Positions 32,122 through 42,904 of a stretch of 59,370 bases of DNA are shown piece after piece. The number at the start of each line of letters is the position of its first letter. Position 1 is the stretch's first letter. Origin of the DNA: JAYUDN01 sp043739785 (GTDB taxonomy: Bacteria > Patescibacteriota > Gracilibacteria > BD1-5 > UBA2023); NCBI GenBank assembly GCA_043739785.1, contig JAYUDN010000042.1:1-59370 (forward strand), in the 5' to 3' direction. The translations under genes were made by a program, and so were the position numbers. The notes below the pieces were generated by a model, which was not told the DNA's origin, made no database searches, and saw only the letters and a program-made list of their open reading frames with translations.

Positions 32122-34953
32122 ATGTCTATGTACTCACCTCTTATACGACCAGTATTGTCACTCGTCGTGAACATATGTCTCCTGTGATCGCTTCTCCTTG
32201 AGCCTATTGTAGCATCTGCTGAAGTGGGAGGAAGTGAAACGGGTTGAATTCTCTCTGAATCTGGGAGTATCAGTGGATCATCCTCTGGAACTATAATCCA
32301 AGGGAATGAAATATCACCTATTGTATCTGAAGTGGTATCATGAGGTCTTATAGCTTCTCCCGAGCAAACTGGTACGATCGTTGCTCTTTGAGGATGACCG
32401 ACTGATATCGCTGAAGCTCCGGTAAGTATCAGTAAGGGGGATGAGATTCTTATACAGTATAAAGAGGCAAAAGTAGACCTTGATACCACCTTTTGACGAT
32501 ATGAAGCAGAAGGGTTTGAAAAAAGTCACAATCTCAATAGTCAGGATATGATTCAGGAAAGTAACATTACCGTCGTATCTGTTCCAGAAAGTTCTCCAAT
32601 ACAAAACTCTACGGTTATTCCTTCATCTAGTTTCATCGATGGTATAAAAAAAGAATCGGTAATAGAAACTACTATGAGTGAGCTTCGGAAAGATCCTCGA
32701 GTAGCATATGTACAAAGAAATTTCATTTATAATGTGGAGTCATTGCCTGCAGATATTTGACGATACGATTCTCTCGGATTTACCGGAAGAGATGTTCCAA
32801 ATGATAGTGACTTTACCAATCTCTGGTGACTCGACAACCAGGGACTCACGATAAACGGATTCACAGGAACTACTGATGCCGATATTGACTATCCTGAAGC
32901 TATGGCCTATGCGAGTGGCCGACTCTTAGGAAGCGGCACCATCGTAGCGGTACTTGATAGCTGAGTCAATTACTGGCATCCGGAACTTACATGACATATG
33001 TGGGATGGCACAAATTGTCTTTCAGATACTGGAGTGACGATCGTCGGATGATGTATTCACGGATATGACTTTGTAAATCTTGATAATGAACCACTTGATG
33101 ACTACTCAGTACAACATGGTACTCATGTCTCCGGTACCATAGGTGGAATCAGTAATAATGGAACTGGGGTCACCGGGGTGGCACCAAATGTTCAAATCAT
33201 GGCCGTAAAGGTACTCGATAGCGGTGGTGCTGGAGACACCATAACCATTATCCGAGGGATCAATTTTGCAAAATATAATGGAGCTAAGGTGATTAATGCA
33301 AGTCTTGGAATAAACCTCATGATCAATTCGACAGATGATTTTGATTACCTGACGTATGATGCCATTCAAGCCTATCCTGGACTTTTTATTGCTGCAGCTG
33401 GGAATGCATCATACGATGTGAGTCGAAATGGACGATCCTATCCAGCATGGTATGGAAAAAATCTTACGACTTCTGGAGTTATCATTGATGGAAGTGGCAG
33501 CAGAATCCTTTCTGGAACGGTCACTATCCCTGGACTCGATAATGTAATGTCTATAGCCGCGAGTGATCAGAATGACCTCTTCGCATCTTTCTCAAACTAT
33601 GGAACTACGGTCGATCTCATTGCGCCAGGGAAGAATATCTACAGTACCACGTATCGTCAGGCAATTATCTGAAGTAGTACCATTTTTGATAGTGCAAATG
33701 GATGGTCCTACCTCTGAACGGGATCAACCGAATGGACAACAAAGACATGAGCCCTCGTGGTCAGTGGGGCCCTTCTCGATCTGTCTGGTGTTCTCTGGTG
33801 AGATACCAACACGCCATATACGAACGATGCGGTTGCAATGATAGAAAAAACATTTACAAATCCTCAAAAGGACATTATCCAGATCAGGAGTCATGTCTGG
33901 TGTGATACTCCGACCACGGGATGAGATTACATAGATGTACAAAAAAGTGATGATGGAGTTATTTATACATCGATTGCCACTCTTGATGAAAATCAAATAC
34001 GAACCAACAGTACCGCAGACTCCTATCCATATCTATGAATCGATGGGCACGAATGAGCATATGCCCTTATGTCATTCGTAGTTCCGACAACCTCACGGCC
34101 TGACTCCTTCAAGATACGTTTTGTCTGGCAAACAAATAGTGGTACGGAGATAGAAGGCGGACAAGAAAATTATGGATGTTTTATCCAAGATAGTTATATT
34201 GCAAGATACTGACCCACCTATAGATTTCTCAATGGAACCTCTATGGCCACACCTCATGTGACTGGTGCGGCAGCACTAGCATGGAACTTTAAGCCAGGTG
34301 CAACTGTATCAGAGGTGAAAAATGCAATCATAACCAGTTGAGACTACAAGGTTCAATTTGAAGGAAAACTTGCAAATCCAGTACGACTCAATATTTTGAA
34401 TATGCTCGAAACTCTCGAAGTACCAACGGTGAGTGTCTCAGCTTCGACTGGAAGTATCGCGTACAGTGGAACAAGTATCATTTCGTGGTCTTCGACTTCA
34501 GCAACCGGATGTAGTACTCCATGGGGATCTACTGCTACCGGAGGAACATTTACGACTCCTCAGCTCGTGACCAATACGACGTATGTCGTGAGTTGTACAG
34601 GAAGTGGAGGAACGGCTTCAGGAAGTGTGACGGTGAATGTAGCTCCATTGGTGAGTGGAAGTGGGTGATCATCGGGTGGAACAACTCCTCCTATAGTTTG
34701 AGCTGGTGGTGGAGGTGGAGAATCAACCTGAGGATGAACGAGTAGCGCATATTTGAACGCTATACTCACCTCAAATAGTCTTCCGCTCAGTCAATTTATC
34801 CTTCCTCAAAAGAGTTTAAATACTGCAATAGTCACCCCAAATGGAGGGAATAATATTCCATTTCTAGGAATGGTTGGGAGGAAAACAACAGTTGTACTCT
34901 TAGATTCGCTTCTTATGAAAAATGAACAATCTAAACTAGATACTGCAGTATAG
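32122..34953 (+). CDS. Large secreted subtilisin-like serine protease
   Basis: This 943-residue S8 protease has a signal peptide, a propeptide ending in an inhibitor-I9-like DPRVAYVQRNFIYNVE, and the catalytic triad D279 (VAVLDSGVNYWHPEL), H332 (QHGTHVSGTIGG) and S707 (NGTSMATPHVTGAAAL). The Gly of DSG is encoded by TGA. The 375-residue gap between His and Ser is much longer than usual and holds an inserted beta-rich domain at about 520-690. After residue 760 comes an Ig-like repeat (VSVSASTGSIAYSGTSIISW) and a Gly-rich linker; the C-terminus lacks a membrane helix. It probably degrades proteins outside the cell or on a host surface. The fragments under the standard code number more than ten. 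Confidence 0.93.
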
Positions 34954-35132
34954 AATTTTCTCAGTAAGGCCAAGTCTCCTACTGGACAGATTATAATATA
35001 CGATATATTGATCAACTTCCTCTCATGACAAAACAAAAACAATAGAAATAGAAATTTCCAAATATTTAGAAATTCCCTCATACAAAAACGAAGTCTTATA
35101 TATAAAGATTTGTACAACTAGATCCATTTCTA

Positions 35133-35210
35133 GGTTCATCATCGTATCAGATATGCTGGGCGAGTGGATATGTGGCGGGTAAAAGTATTATCTTAAGTTC
35201 GAAGATGTAG
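35133..35210 (+). pseudogene. Duplicated 3' end of the BaiN-like gene
   Basis: The plus-strand frame reads GSSSYQICWASGYVAGKSI and ends at TAG, matching the C-terminus of the flavoprotein at 29969-31369 (GFSLQICWASGYVVGKTL). The two DNA copies differ at many third positions, so this is not a recent exact duplication. It is the only trace of a BaiN gene here; the upstream 180 nt (34954-35132) contain nothing recognisable. Confidence 0.75.
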
Positions 35211-35213
35211 ATA

Positions 35214-35648
35214 CTATGTTCAAATTAAAACTTCTGATTTTCAGTTCTGTAAATGTGCATCGATACTTCGGTCTAAAGTATGAGCAATCCGTCACCTCCA
35301 AGTATCATATACTTGATTTAGAGTGTCGGAGCTTGACGCATCATCAAGAAGACATGCATCATTTGTTCATCATACCATATTCGCAAGTAGAATTTTAGAG
35401 TCTGGTGTCCAAACCAAATCTCGGTTTCAAGAATCAAGAGTAGATGAGAATACTTGATTTCCATCTCTTCGCGTGATAAAGTGTAATCTATATGCTACTA
35501 GTCTCGGGACTCACTGGACTACTCACTCTACAGAGTCTGGAGCAAAAGTGCATTCTACCATGTGGAGCGTATCTGTTGGCTCTGAAAAGTGACCTCTATT
35601 GCCAGTTCCAATTGCTAGTCATGTAAAGAGATATGTTCGCTGATTCAT
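35214..35648 (-). CDS. Unknown protein, possible truncated fragment
   Basis: A code-25 frame of 144 residues runs from ATG at 35648 to TAG at 35214, starting MNQRTYLFTGLAIGTGNRG and containing NRDLVWTPDSKILLANM and LDRSIDAHLQNGKSEVLIG. About nine TGA codons are Gly. The WTPDSK segment is like a beta-propeller blade, but this is weak. The opposite strand is also open in one frame, so the assignment rests on the ATG and amino-acid plausibility. It may be a gene fragment carried in with the 31.4-35.1 kb insertion. Confidence 0.45.
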
Positions 35649-35770
35649 AAAACAAAGTTAAAGAGATAGTCATAACTCTATTATACTTAATATTTAAATA
35701 TGTAAAGCTAATTACTCCAGCTATGTCAAGTAAATTTTCAAAAATCCCCCACTTGCATGGAGGATCCAGA

Positions 35771-36370
35771 TTAACATCCTGCGAGTCCATCTGCTGTGCA
35801 CGGAGTAATAAGTGAAGTCCCGGTTTGCGTCGAACCGCTATGGGTTACCGCACTTCACTCAAGATAGTCACTGACATTCACCGTTTTCGAAGTCCCTTCA
35901 CCATTCCAGAGATCCCACTGGTATCTCCACTCATTCCATCCGACATTGAGTTCATGGACGTAGATTCATTTTTTGGCAAGCATGAGTCCGATGTGTTTCG
36001 CGAGCATACAGTAGTGCGTATAGCAATGCACGATAATGCGTTTATCCTTCGGAAGCTTCGAGAAGGCAGCGACGATACGAGCTTCTTGTGAAATTGCGTC
36101 TTTATCATTATCAATTCCTGGAATATTGATCGCTCATCGGATATGTTCGGCCTTATATTCAGAAACTGACCTCAAATCAACAATAATAAAATCCGTTCCC
36201 CCCTTATCCATCTCGACCCTGAGATCATGCGGACTCACCGCGACCGCATTTTCTGTCGTATAGTATTCGAGATAGGGATTTGACTGTTTTTCGATAAATG
36301 GAAGAGCAAATCCCAGAACAATAAATGTACCAATAATACTTCAAAAGAGGCTTGTAAAAAATGGTTTCAT
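35771..36370 (-). CDS. Membrane-anchored rhodanese-like protein
   Basis: The 199-residue protein has an N-terminal membrane helix (FGSIIGTFIVLGFALPFI) and an extracytoplasmic rhodanese domain: TDFIIVDLRSVSEYKAEHIR, GAINIPGID and the active-site loop IIVHCYTHYCM with the catalytic Cys. Rhodaneses carry sulfur as a cysteine persulfide. The loop lacks the usual CxxGxR form. TGA is Gly in the conserved HIRGAINIPG position. It belongs to a run of minus-strand genes with a redox fusion protein upstream, so sulfur or thiol handling outside the membrane is possible. Confidence 0.85.
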
Positions 36371-36429
36371 ACAATAAAAAAATAGGAAATAAATAATTTC
36401 TGGAGTGTATCCGGAAGCAAACCTATATC

Positions 36430-36813
36430 CTAAACTTGTATCTTGATAATCCTCACGAATGGATAAGTAGAGAGCTCAGGTCCGTGATAGAGTATTTTTT
36501 TTTCTCTTGGAGTCCCAGTGTTATAAATATCGATATACTTTCTCCCTATATTGCTGTCGATTCCTTGTTTGGCGACAGGAAAGTCTTGTACTTGGTTTGC
36601 ATGGCTCGAGAGAGCTTCGTCCGTCGAATGACAGACATAGTGAGTACTATCGAGTACTTCACATTGTATATTCCAACTACAGGTATCTACGAATCCAGCA
36701 TGAATAATCACTGTATCACTCCCCTCTCATGCGGTCGCAAAACTCGGACTGAGGAGAAAGAGTCAGAATACACACGTCATGATGAACGAACACAGTTGAG
36801 ACAAGGACTTCAT
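36430..36813 (-). CDS. Small secreted Cys-containing protein
   Basis: The 127-residue protein has a signal peptide (FIMTCVFGLFLLSPSFATA, with a TGA-encoded Gly) and a mature part with three Cys (DTCSWNIQCEV and HYVCHS). I do not recognise the family. It lies between the rhodanese and the reductase fusion on the same strand, 52 nt after the fusion gene ends. Confidence 0.65.
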
Positions 36814-36865
36814 ATGAAACTATCCTAAAACTTTGTACCAAAAAATCAAATAATAACTCCTAAAG

Positions 36866-38317
36866 TTAGTTAAATTCCTCACTATATACCTTCATAAATC
36901 CTCGTTTTGTGAGTTTTTCTCGTGTCTCTGTGACCATACGTGGATTCCCACAGAGGTACCACTCTGTATCTGGAGCTGCCTCGATGAGATCAGTATCCAC
37001 CCGTCCTGATTCACAACCCTCGACTCTTTCTTTGGTAACGTGAATATGAAGATCCAAGTGAGGTATCGCTTCGAGTTGTTCTCGATAAAAAAGCTCTTCC
37101 TTCGTCGATACGCTGAAGTAGAGGCTATTCTCAGTTCCTTCAGTCGATTCGATCATATGGTAGATAGGAGCGAGACCCGTCCCAGTCGCGATAAATATTT
37201 TTCTCTGCTTCGTCATCTTGAGAGTAAAGTTTCAGAATACTCCTATGACCTCAATGGCACTCCCCTTCTTGAAGCTTCTGAGCACTTTTGCTCATCGTCC
37301 GAGTTCTGAGAGCTTAATAGTAAAGGTGAATCTCTTTCCATTGGTCGTGACGATCGAGTAGGATCTCGTGAAGTCACCATCCAAATCATTCAAGAGGAAG
37401 AGCATGAATTGACCCGGAAGACTCTGGAGACTTTTTTTCGTTTCGATGACGAGTTCGAGCGTCGTAGGATTAAGCATCGTAGTCTCAACAATCGTTGCTG
37501 GCGTGGTATCAACATCCTCTCCTACTTCGTATGGAACAAAATCCGCTTTCGTCACGCCACACTGAGGACATCGCCAATTCTCAGGAATATCTCCAAATTC
37601 CGTTCCTGCTGGAATCCCCCCATCAATATCTCCGAGCGCTGGATCATAGATAAATCCACAAGGAATGCATCGGAATTTTTGTCACTTAGGATAGAGTTTC
37701 TTCTTCGCGAACGAGAAGCCACTCCACTCGAGTATCTTCCCGAAAAAATAAATACCGAGAACTATTGGATATGTATAGTCGAGCATTCCTCGGTTGACCC
37801 AAGTAATCAGAACGACGTGAGCCACGGTAAAAATCGCGACAGCGTAGACCAATCTATGAAGCGTCTTCCATTTTTTCCCGAGCTTTCGTATGGCCCATTC
37901 ATTCGATGTAAGGAGGAGTGGGATGACAAGAATAAGTGCGAGTAATCAGACAGCAAAGTAGCTTACAAAGCCCTCACTCCACCAAAATAGAGGATCAAGT
38001 ATCCAGGTAGGATATTCGAGAATATAGGCAGCACTATGTACCCACGCAAGGACTCCCATCAATATGCCGAGCTCCTTCCGAACAGACATCAGAGTCATCG
38101 CGAGGGAAAGTCCGATGACTCTGGCGAAAATAGGTAAGAAGAGGATCGCCCAGAGGACATTGAGTGCCTGTTCCCCAGTATCTTTCTGAAAGTCAGGGAA
38201 AAATATCAATGGAAGAACGAGAAAACTAATACCTAAAAATAGTATTTTGATCTGAGAAAGATACTTCCCCAGTAATTTCTCGAGAGGACCAAGCAGTTTA
38301 TTGATAGATTCAATCAT
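36866..38317 (-). CDS. Membrane heme reductase-rubredoxin-ferredoxin reductase fusion
   Basis: One 483-residue protein joins three modules. Residues 1-205 are a ferric-reductase-like membrane domain with about six helices and His pairs (LAWVHSAAYI, TLHRLVYAV, FTVAHVVLI). Residues about 214-260 are a rubredoxin with both CxxCG iron sites (FRCIPCGFIYDP and WRCPQCGVTKADF). Residues 265-483 are an FAD/NAD(P)H oxidoreductase domain (TRSYSIVT, ATGTGLAPIYHMIES, WYLCGNPRMV). Electrons would pass from NAD(P)H through FAD and rubredoxin to heme in the membrane. Three TGA codons are Gly. The order membrane-rubredoxin-FNR is unusual and the acceptor is unknown. Confidence 0.88.
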
Positions 38318-38382
38318 AATGATAAAGTATGATGCTTACTATCATACAATTCGGTAAGAAATGAGTAAGTATCTGTTAGGAG

Positions 38383-39549
38383 TTAATCAAACAGCTTAAT
38401 TTTTTTATCCACCTCTTTTTCCAGTATCTTTATACGATCCTTCGCGGATTCGATAATATCTCGGTCAACCTTGAGAGCTCCGCTCTTGATCTTCCCAGGA
38501 TAATTAAACTGAGAAAGGAGGTACTTGATCGCATTGATACGGGACGCTTCTTTATCGTCACTATTGACGATAATCCAAGGGGCATGCGTTGAGTGCGTAT
38601 GCGTAAAGTTGGCGAGTTCTGCGACCGAGTATTTATCCCAGAGTTGTTGAGAGAACTGATCAATAGGAGAGAGTTTAAACTGTTTGAGAGGATTCGTACG
38701 TCGCTCTTCAAATCTTTTGGCTTGTTCATCTTTCGAGACTGAGAAGTAGAACTTGATAATCTTGACCCCGGATCGTACGATCATCTTTTCGAAGGTCGGT
38801 ACGTCCTCGAGGAATGTTTCGTAATTTGCCTTATTGACAAACCCCATAACCGGCTCAACTCACGCACGGTTGTACCAGCTTCTATCGAAAAATACAATTT
38901 CTCAAGCGTTCGGAAGATTCTTGATATACCGCTGGAAGTACCACTGTCCCTGTTCGATGTCCGTCGGTTTTTGCAGGGCAACGACCTTCGCGTATCGAGG
39001 GTTGAGGGATTCCATAAAGCGCTTAATATTCCCACCTTTTCCAGCCGCATCTCGTCCTTCGAAGATAATAAGCACCTTTCTGCCACTTTCTTGGATATAT
39101 TTCTGGAGTTTCGAGAGTTCCATCTGGAGCAGGAGCATCTCTTCCTCGTAAGCAATATTATCTTTTTTCATCGCAACCAATACGTGCGTTTTCCGTTTTC
39201 ACTCTGGAAGTTCCATGATAGAGGAATACTTCTTCCGGAACTGTTTCAGGATATCTGTCGGTTCGATGACTGCTTTATTTGCCTCTTCGATAGCATGGAT
39301 CACTTCATCCATCTCTTCCATCAGATCTGAAATCCGCTTGAATTCCTTTTTTTCCTTTCGGGAGAGTCGCTTTTGTCAGGATTTGAGGAGATTTTCGAGT
39401 CGGTTTCTGAGGACCTTGAGATTATCGATATCTTTCGATTTTTTGAGCGAAATGAAGAGTCTTCGAACTTCACCTAGGAAAGATTCTATGGTTTCATGAT
39501 TGAGGACGACGACATTATTGAGGATATCATTGATCTGTGGAGGAGGCAT
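38383..39549 (-). CDS. Polyphosphate kinase 2 family protein
   Basis: The 388-residue protein is a PPK2, which transfers phosphate between polyphosphate and nucleotides. It has the Walker A IIFEGRDAAGKGGNIKRF, the Walker B region EIVFFDRSWYNRAGVEPVMG (Gly by TGA), the lid segment FEERRTNPLKQFKLSPID and the NSDDKEASRINAIKYLL tail. A roughly 115-residue helical N-terminal extension precedes the kinase core. The start at 39549 is the first ATG; the upstream in-frame TTG is less likely. Energy supply from polyphosphate suits an organism with reduced metabolism. Confidence 0.92.
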
Positions 39550-39569
39550 AGGTTGAAAATAATAATTCA

Positions 39570-39631
39570 ATTACAAGTTACTCATTTCATCTTACAGGTT
39601 TTCCTTGAAGATGTAACATGAAACTTGTAAT
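39570..39631. other. Long imperfect hairpin between mltG and ppk2
   Basis: ATTACAAGTT at 39570 pairs with AACTTGTAAT at 39622-39631, with further matching (TCAT, TTACA) inside. It lies just upstream of the PPK2 start on the minus strand, in a 209-nt gap without a gene. It may be a terminator or part of the ppk2 leader. Confidence 0.55.
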
Positions 39632-39758
39632 GGTCTTTGGTTTCAGAGAGATAAAAACTATATGGAAAACGGTGAAATAGTACACTTTTTTCTCTTGAAA
39701 ATGTGCAAAAAATAGGTCTACTCAATAACTCAACCTCCTCTCTTTTGAAAAAGTGGAA

Positions 39759-40805
39759 CTAGAGGTATTTTTTCTTGTTGGCGCTGTGCTCCTCAAGTGT
39801 TTTCCCATAATGAATAACTCCGTCACTATCATGCAGATAGTAATAATATTCAGAACTCTCGGAGTGGAGCGTATGATTCCAAGTATCGACCTTGATACTT
39901 GAAATCGGTGTCGGTGGGAGGCCCTGAGTCGAACGAGTGTTGTACGGATTCGGGTCATAGATGACCGAAGCGATGAAACTCGGAGTACACTGTGATTGCG
40001 TTTTCGCGTATCCATAACAAACTGTTGCATCGGCACCTATAGGCATTCCTTCAACCAGACGCTTCGCCAGAATCCCCGCTACGATTGGTTGCTCATAGCT
40101 ATTACGCTCTTCTCGTTCGACGATAGAGGCAAGGATAAGGGTTTCATACGCTTTTTTGGGATCCATTTTGAGATATTCTGGGGCAATCTTTATTTCGAAT
40201 TGATGAAGCATGACTTCGAGAATTTCATGAGCTGTCGCGTCCTTTCTGACTCGATAGGTATCCGGTAAGAGAAATCCCTCGAGGCTCGATGCTCATTCAA
40301 GAAAACGGTATTTTTTCTGAAGCATCGGAAAGTCCGTGATAGCCGTTTCCATAAATACTCCTACTCCAAGAATATTTTTCTCCTGAAAGTAGGCATCCAT
40401 ATCATAGGTATTCCATCCAGGGAGCAGAGTGATCGTCAGATCCGTATGCGTTGGAGTATCGAGATTTTCTCGGATAAACGTATCAAGTGTGACCGGAGTT
40501 ATCACCGTATAGGTTCCAACTTCTAGTTGTCGATTTAAGGCAAAAAACCGTAACCAGAGCTTGTATCGATTGTGAGAAATATCGATATGTAAGATAGAAT
40601 CAAGCGTAGAAAGTGTTTCTCCTTTCCCTATATTGTACCTTCCAGCCTCGATTTCAGTAGACCCAATAGATACAATCCAAAAATATCCAAACAATAGCGA
40701 AGCGAGAGATACAAGAAAGAGAGAGACAAATACAGATCGAAAAGAAGAAATATGCTTCGGGGAAGAGCCCGTGGTGACTCTTGATCGTCGGGTGGTAAAA
40801 CTCAT
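39759..40805 (-). CDS. mltG: Endolytic peptidoglycan transglycosylase MltG (YceG-like)
   Basis: MltG cuts nascent peptidoglycan strands at the inner membrane. The 348-residue protein has a basic N-terminus, one membrane helix (SVFVSLFLVSLASLLFGYF), a LysM-like segment (AGRYNIGKGETLSTLDSIL) and the YceG domain with the catalytic Glu in ILASIVEREERN, followed by ADATVCYGY, YNTRSTQGLPPTPIS and the C-terminal YYYYLHDSDGVIHYGKTLEE. One TGA is Gly (RFLEGASSLEGFLLPDTY). It shows that the cell makes peptidoglycan. Confidence 0.93.
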
Positions 40806-40891
40806 AAATCTAAAAAGAAGACCGTGAGGATAACAAAAAAAATCCTGAAATCAAGTCGGAGTACCCTACGTCCTCAAGGAGAATTCTATTC

Positions 40892-41314
40892 TTAATGACT
40901 TCCAGAGTTCGTAACTCATGAGAAATTCGTAAGTTTTTCGATATTTTTTTTCGCCTCATCGAGAGCGTTATAGGCCTTTTTCACTGATTCGGTCGCCGTA
41001 TTGATTTCTTCTATCTTTGTATCTACCACGGCCTTTGTCGTATCATAGGTCTTCTTGCTCTCGTCTATCAGAGATGCCCCACTCGCTATGAATCCTGAAG
41101 CGGTAGTACTGATAGTATTGATGGAATCTTGGAGTGTTTGAACGAGTGTTTTCGGGTTTTCCTGAGAAATGGAATCGGCAGTATTTTTGATACCACGAAT
41201 CCATATATTGATGCCTTTGTTTCCATAGGTATCAAGTTTTTCTGGAACGACAAAAACGGCGAGTACATACAGTGTTCCGAGTAAGATGACGATTCCGATG
41301 AGTCGACCGAGCAT
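40892..41314 (-). CDS. Single-pass membrane protein with helical tail
   Basis: The 140-residue protein begins with a membrane helix (LIGIVILLGTLYVLAVFVV) and continues as a long Ala/Lys/Glu/Thr-rich helical tail (ESVKKAYNALDEAKKNIEKL), resembling apolipoprotein- or YtxH-like envelope proteins. One TGA near the end is Gly, extending it to GVTNSGSH. The function is unknown. It is 4 nt from the zinc-ribbon gene upstream, in the same operon. Confidence 0.7.
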
Positions 41315-41318
41315 AGTA

Positions 41319-41696
41319 TTATTTGAGAAAGTCTTCTATCGAGGTAGCTCCAGAGATTTCTTCCTCAGCCTGTTTGATATCAGATTCCTTGATAGTATTT
41401 TGATTTTCGGCTATCTGTAATGAATTTTCTCAGGAAAGTGATCCATTTTTTTGAATCATTTCATTGAAAAAAATACGCCCATCTTCTGTTTTGAGCATCT
41501 CTTGCGCCATCGCATGGATTTCTGCACGGATCTCAGAACGCGATTGGCAGTGTGGACAGGAAACGGACATTCCAATTCCATTATTATTGATATTGATAAT
41601 CTGTATCGACTCGAGTGTGATGTGCTTATGACAGGCTTGGCAGAGAAATGTTTCTGCAGTAGTTTCGACGATATTTTTGAGGAATATATATTGCAT
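41319..41696 (-). CDS. Small zinc-ribbon protein
   Basis: The 125-residue protein carries two CxxC pairs (FLCQACHKHI and SCPHCQSRS) about 30 residues apart, a typical zinc ribbon, then a helical acidic tail (KESDIKQAEEEISGATSIED). A TGA after QKNGSLS is Gly. The ATG at 41696 is preferred; an upstream in-frame ATG at 41723 adds nine hydrophobic residues. No specific function is assigned. Confidence 0.7.
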
Positions 41697-41846
41697 AAAC
41701 AAAAAATTATAGATGGTATTCACGAAGTTTCTTCTCTCTCAATTGCTTTTTATTATATGGAATATCTACGGAATTCAAATAAAATAGTATTCCATTTTCC
41801 AAAAATATCCCCAAATACTGAAGATATTTTATAAGTATGCAGTTTT

Positions 41847-42830
41847 CTAGAGTCCTCTGAGCAAACTACTGATGATGTCTTCATCGGTAGTACCAGTACT
41901 TGGATTCATCACTGGAGTTACTGAAGTCGCAGGATTAAGGGAAGATCCAGTTTGATCTGGGGCACTGTTGAGTTCTGTAGCTTTTGTTGTACCATCTTTG
42001 ATACAACGAATCGGAAGAGCATTATCTTTACTCATTCCAGTAAATTCTATCGGAGTAAGACTCATAACGATGGCATTTCCGGCGTTGAGATCACTCTCTG
42101 GATACATAGAACTTGTCCAGTACCTTCCAAGAGTCGAATAGGAGCGAAGTGTATCGAGTCGAGTTCCACTCAGAGGAAGTCCGAGTACTGAAGAAATATC
42201 TAAATAATTATCATCAGCGTAATACAAGGTTTCTGTCCAATCGCTTTCATTCGGAACATGGTAACCAGTAGCGCAAGGTCCTTGCATAGAGCCAGTCACT
42301 CACCAACGATCACTACCTCCTACGGCCGTATCTGTAACTGTCGAATAAAATGCATCTTCAGGAGGGAACTTTGAGTTCAATGGGTAAGCGATATTGTCTC
42401 CAGAACTCGTTCCTTCACTATCCCAACCGTACATCTCACCCCATTGGAAGAATCGACCGATTTGATCAGTGGTCGCGAGTGGCACATTTGCTCCATTCAC
42501 AACAGTTCCACTATATGCTACCGGGGCTCCGACATTACAAGCGGCCCACACCTGACCATTATCGAGGACGATATCATCCGTATCACATCATGGATACCGT
42601 TTCGATGGATCCCCACCATTTGTAGAACAAGCCAGCACTGGATTCGCCATAAATGAGTTCAGGAGATCAAGTGGCATCATCCCATGATAGTATATTTGCC
42701 ATTTTGTCATGATACAAGCAAAGGGATTGAGTACAGGAGATGGAGTCGAACTAACCGAATCAGCAAATCCGATAGAAATCGACGAGAAAAGCATTCCGAG
42801 AATGAGAAAAGATATTTGTATTTTTTTCAT
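41847..42830 (-). CDS. Secreted FISUMP-domain protein
   Basis: The 327-residue protein has a signal peptide (FLILGMLFSSISIGFA) and a FISUMP domain (Fibrobacter succinogenes major paralogous domain). Matches are GQVWAACNVGAPVAYSGT, GRFFQWGEMYGWDSEG, GPCATGYHVPNESDWTETL, GLPLSGTRLDTLRSYSTLGR and YWTSSMYPES, ending with LPIRCIKDG. These domains occur in exported proteins of unknown, possibly binding, function. Two TGA codons are Gly, at KRYPGCD and DRWGVTG. The Ser/Thr/Pro-rich C-terminus may be a linker to the cell surface. MKK at 42830 is preferred to MHMKK two codons earlier. Confidence 0.85.
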
Positions 42831-42904
42831 ATGCATTGAATAAAAAATATATTACCTTGTTAGGATAACATATATTTTTTTATATTGCAAATATTTGAAC
42901 TTTT

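Noticed and set aside
31370..35210. Classical integrative element with integrase
   Set aside because: No integrase, transposase or tRNA target is present; only the duplicated gene end suggests an insertion.
35216..35398. Plus-strand 60-codon frame after the BaiN tail copy
   Set aside because: It is a short frame opposite a longer minus-strand code-25 frame and has no recognisable sequence.
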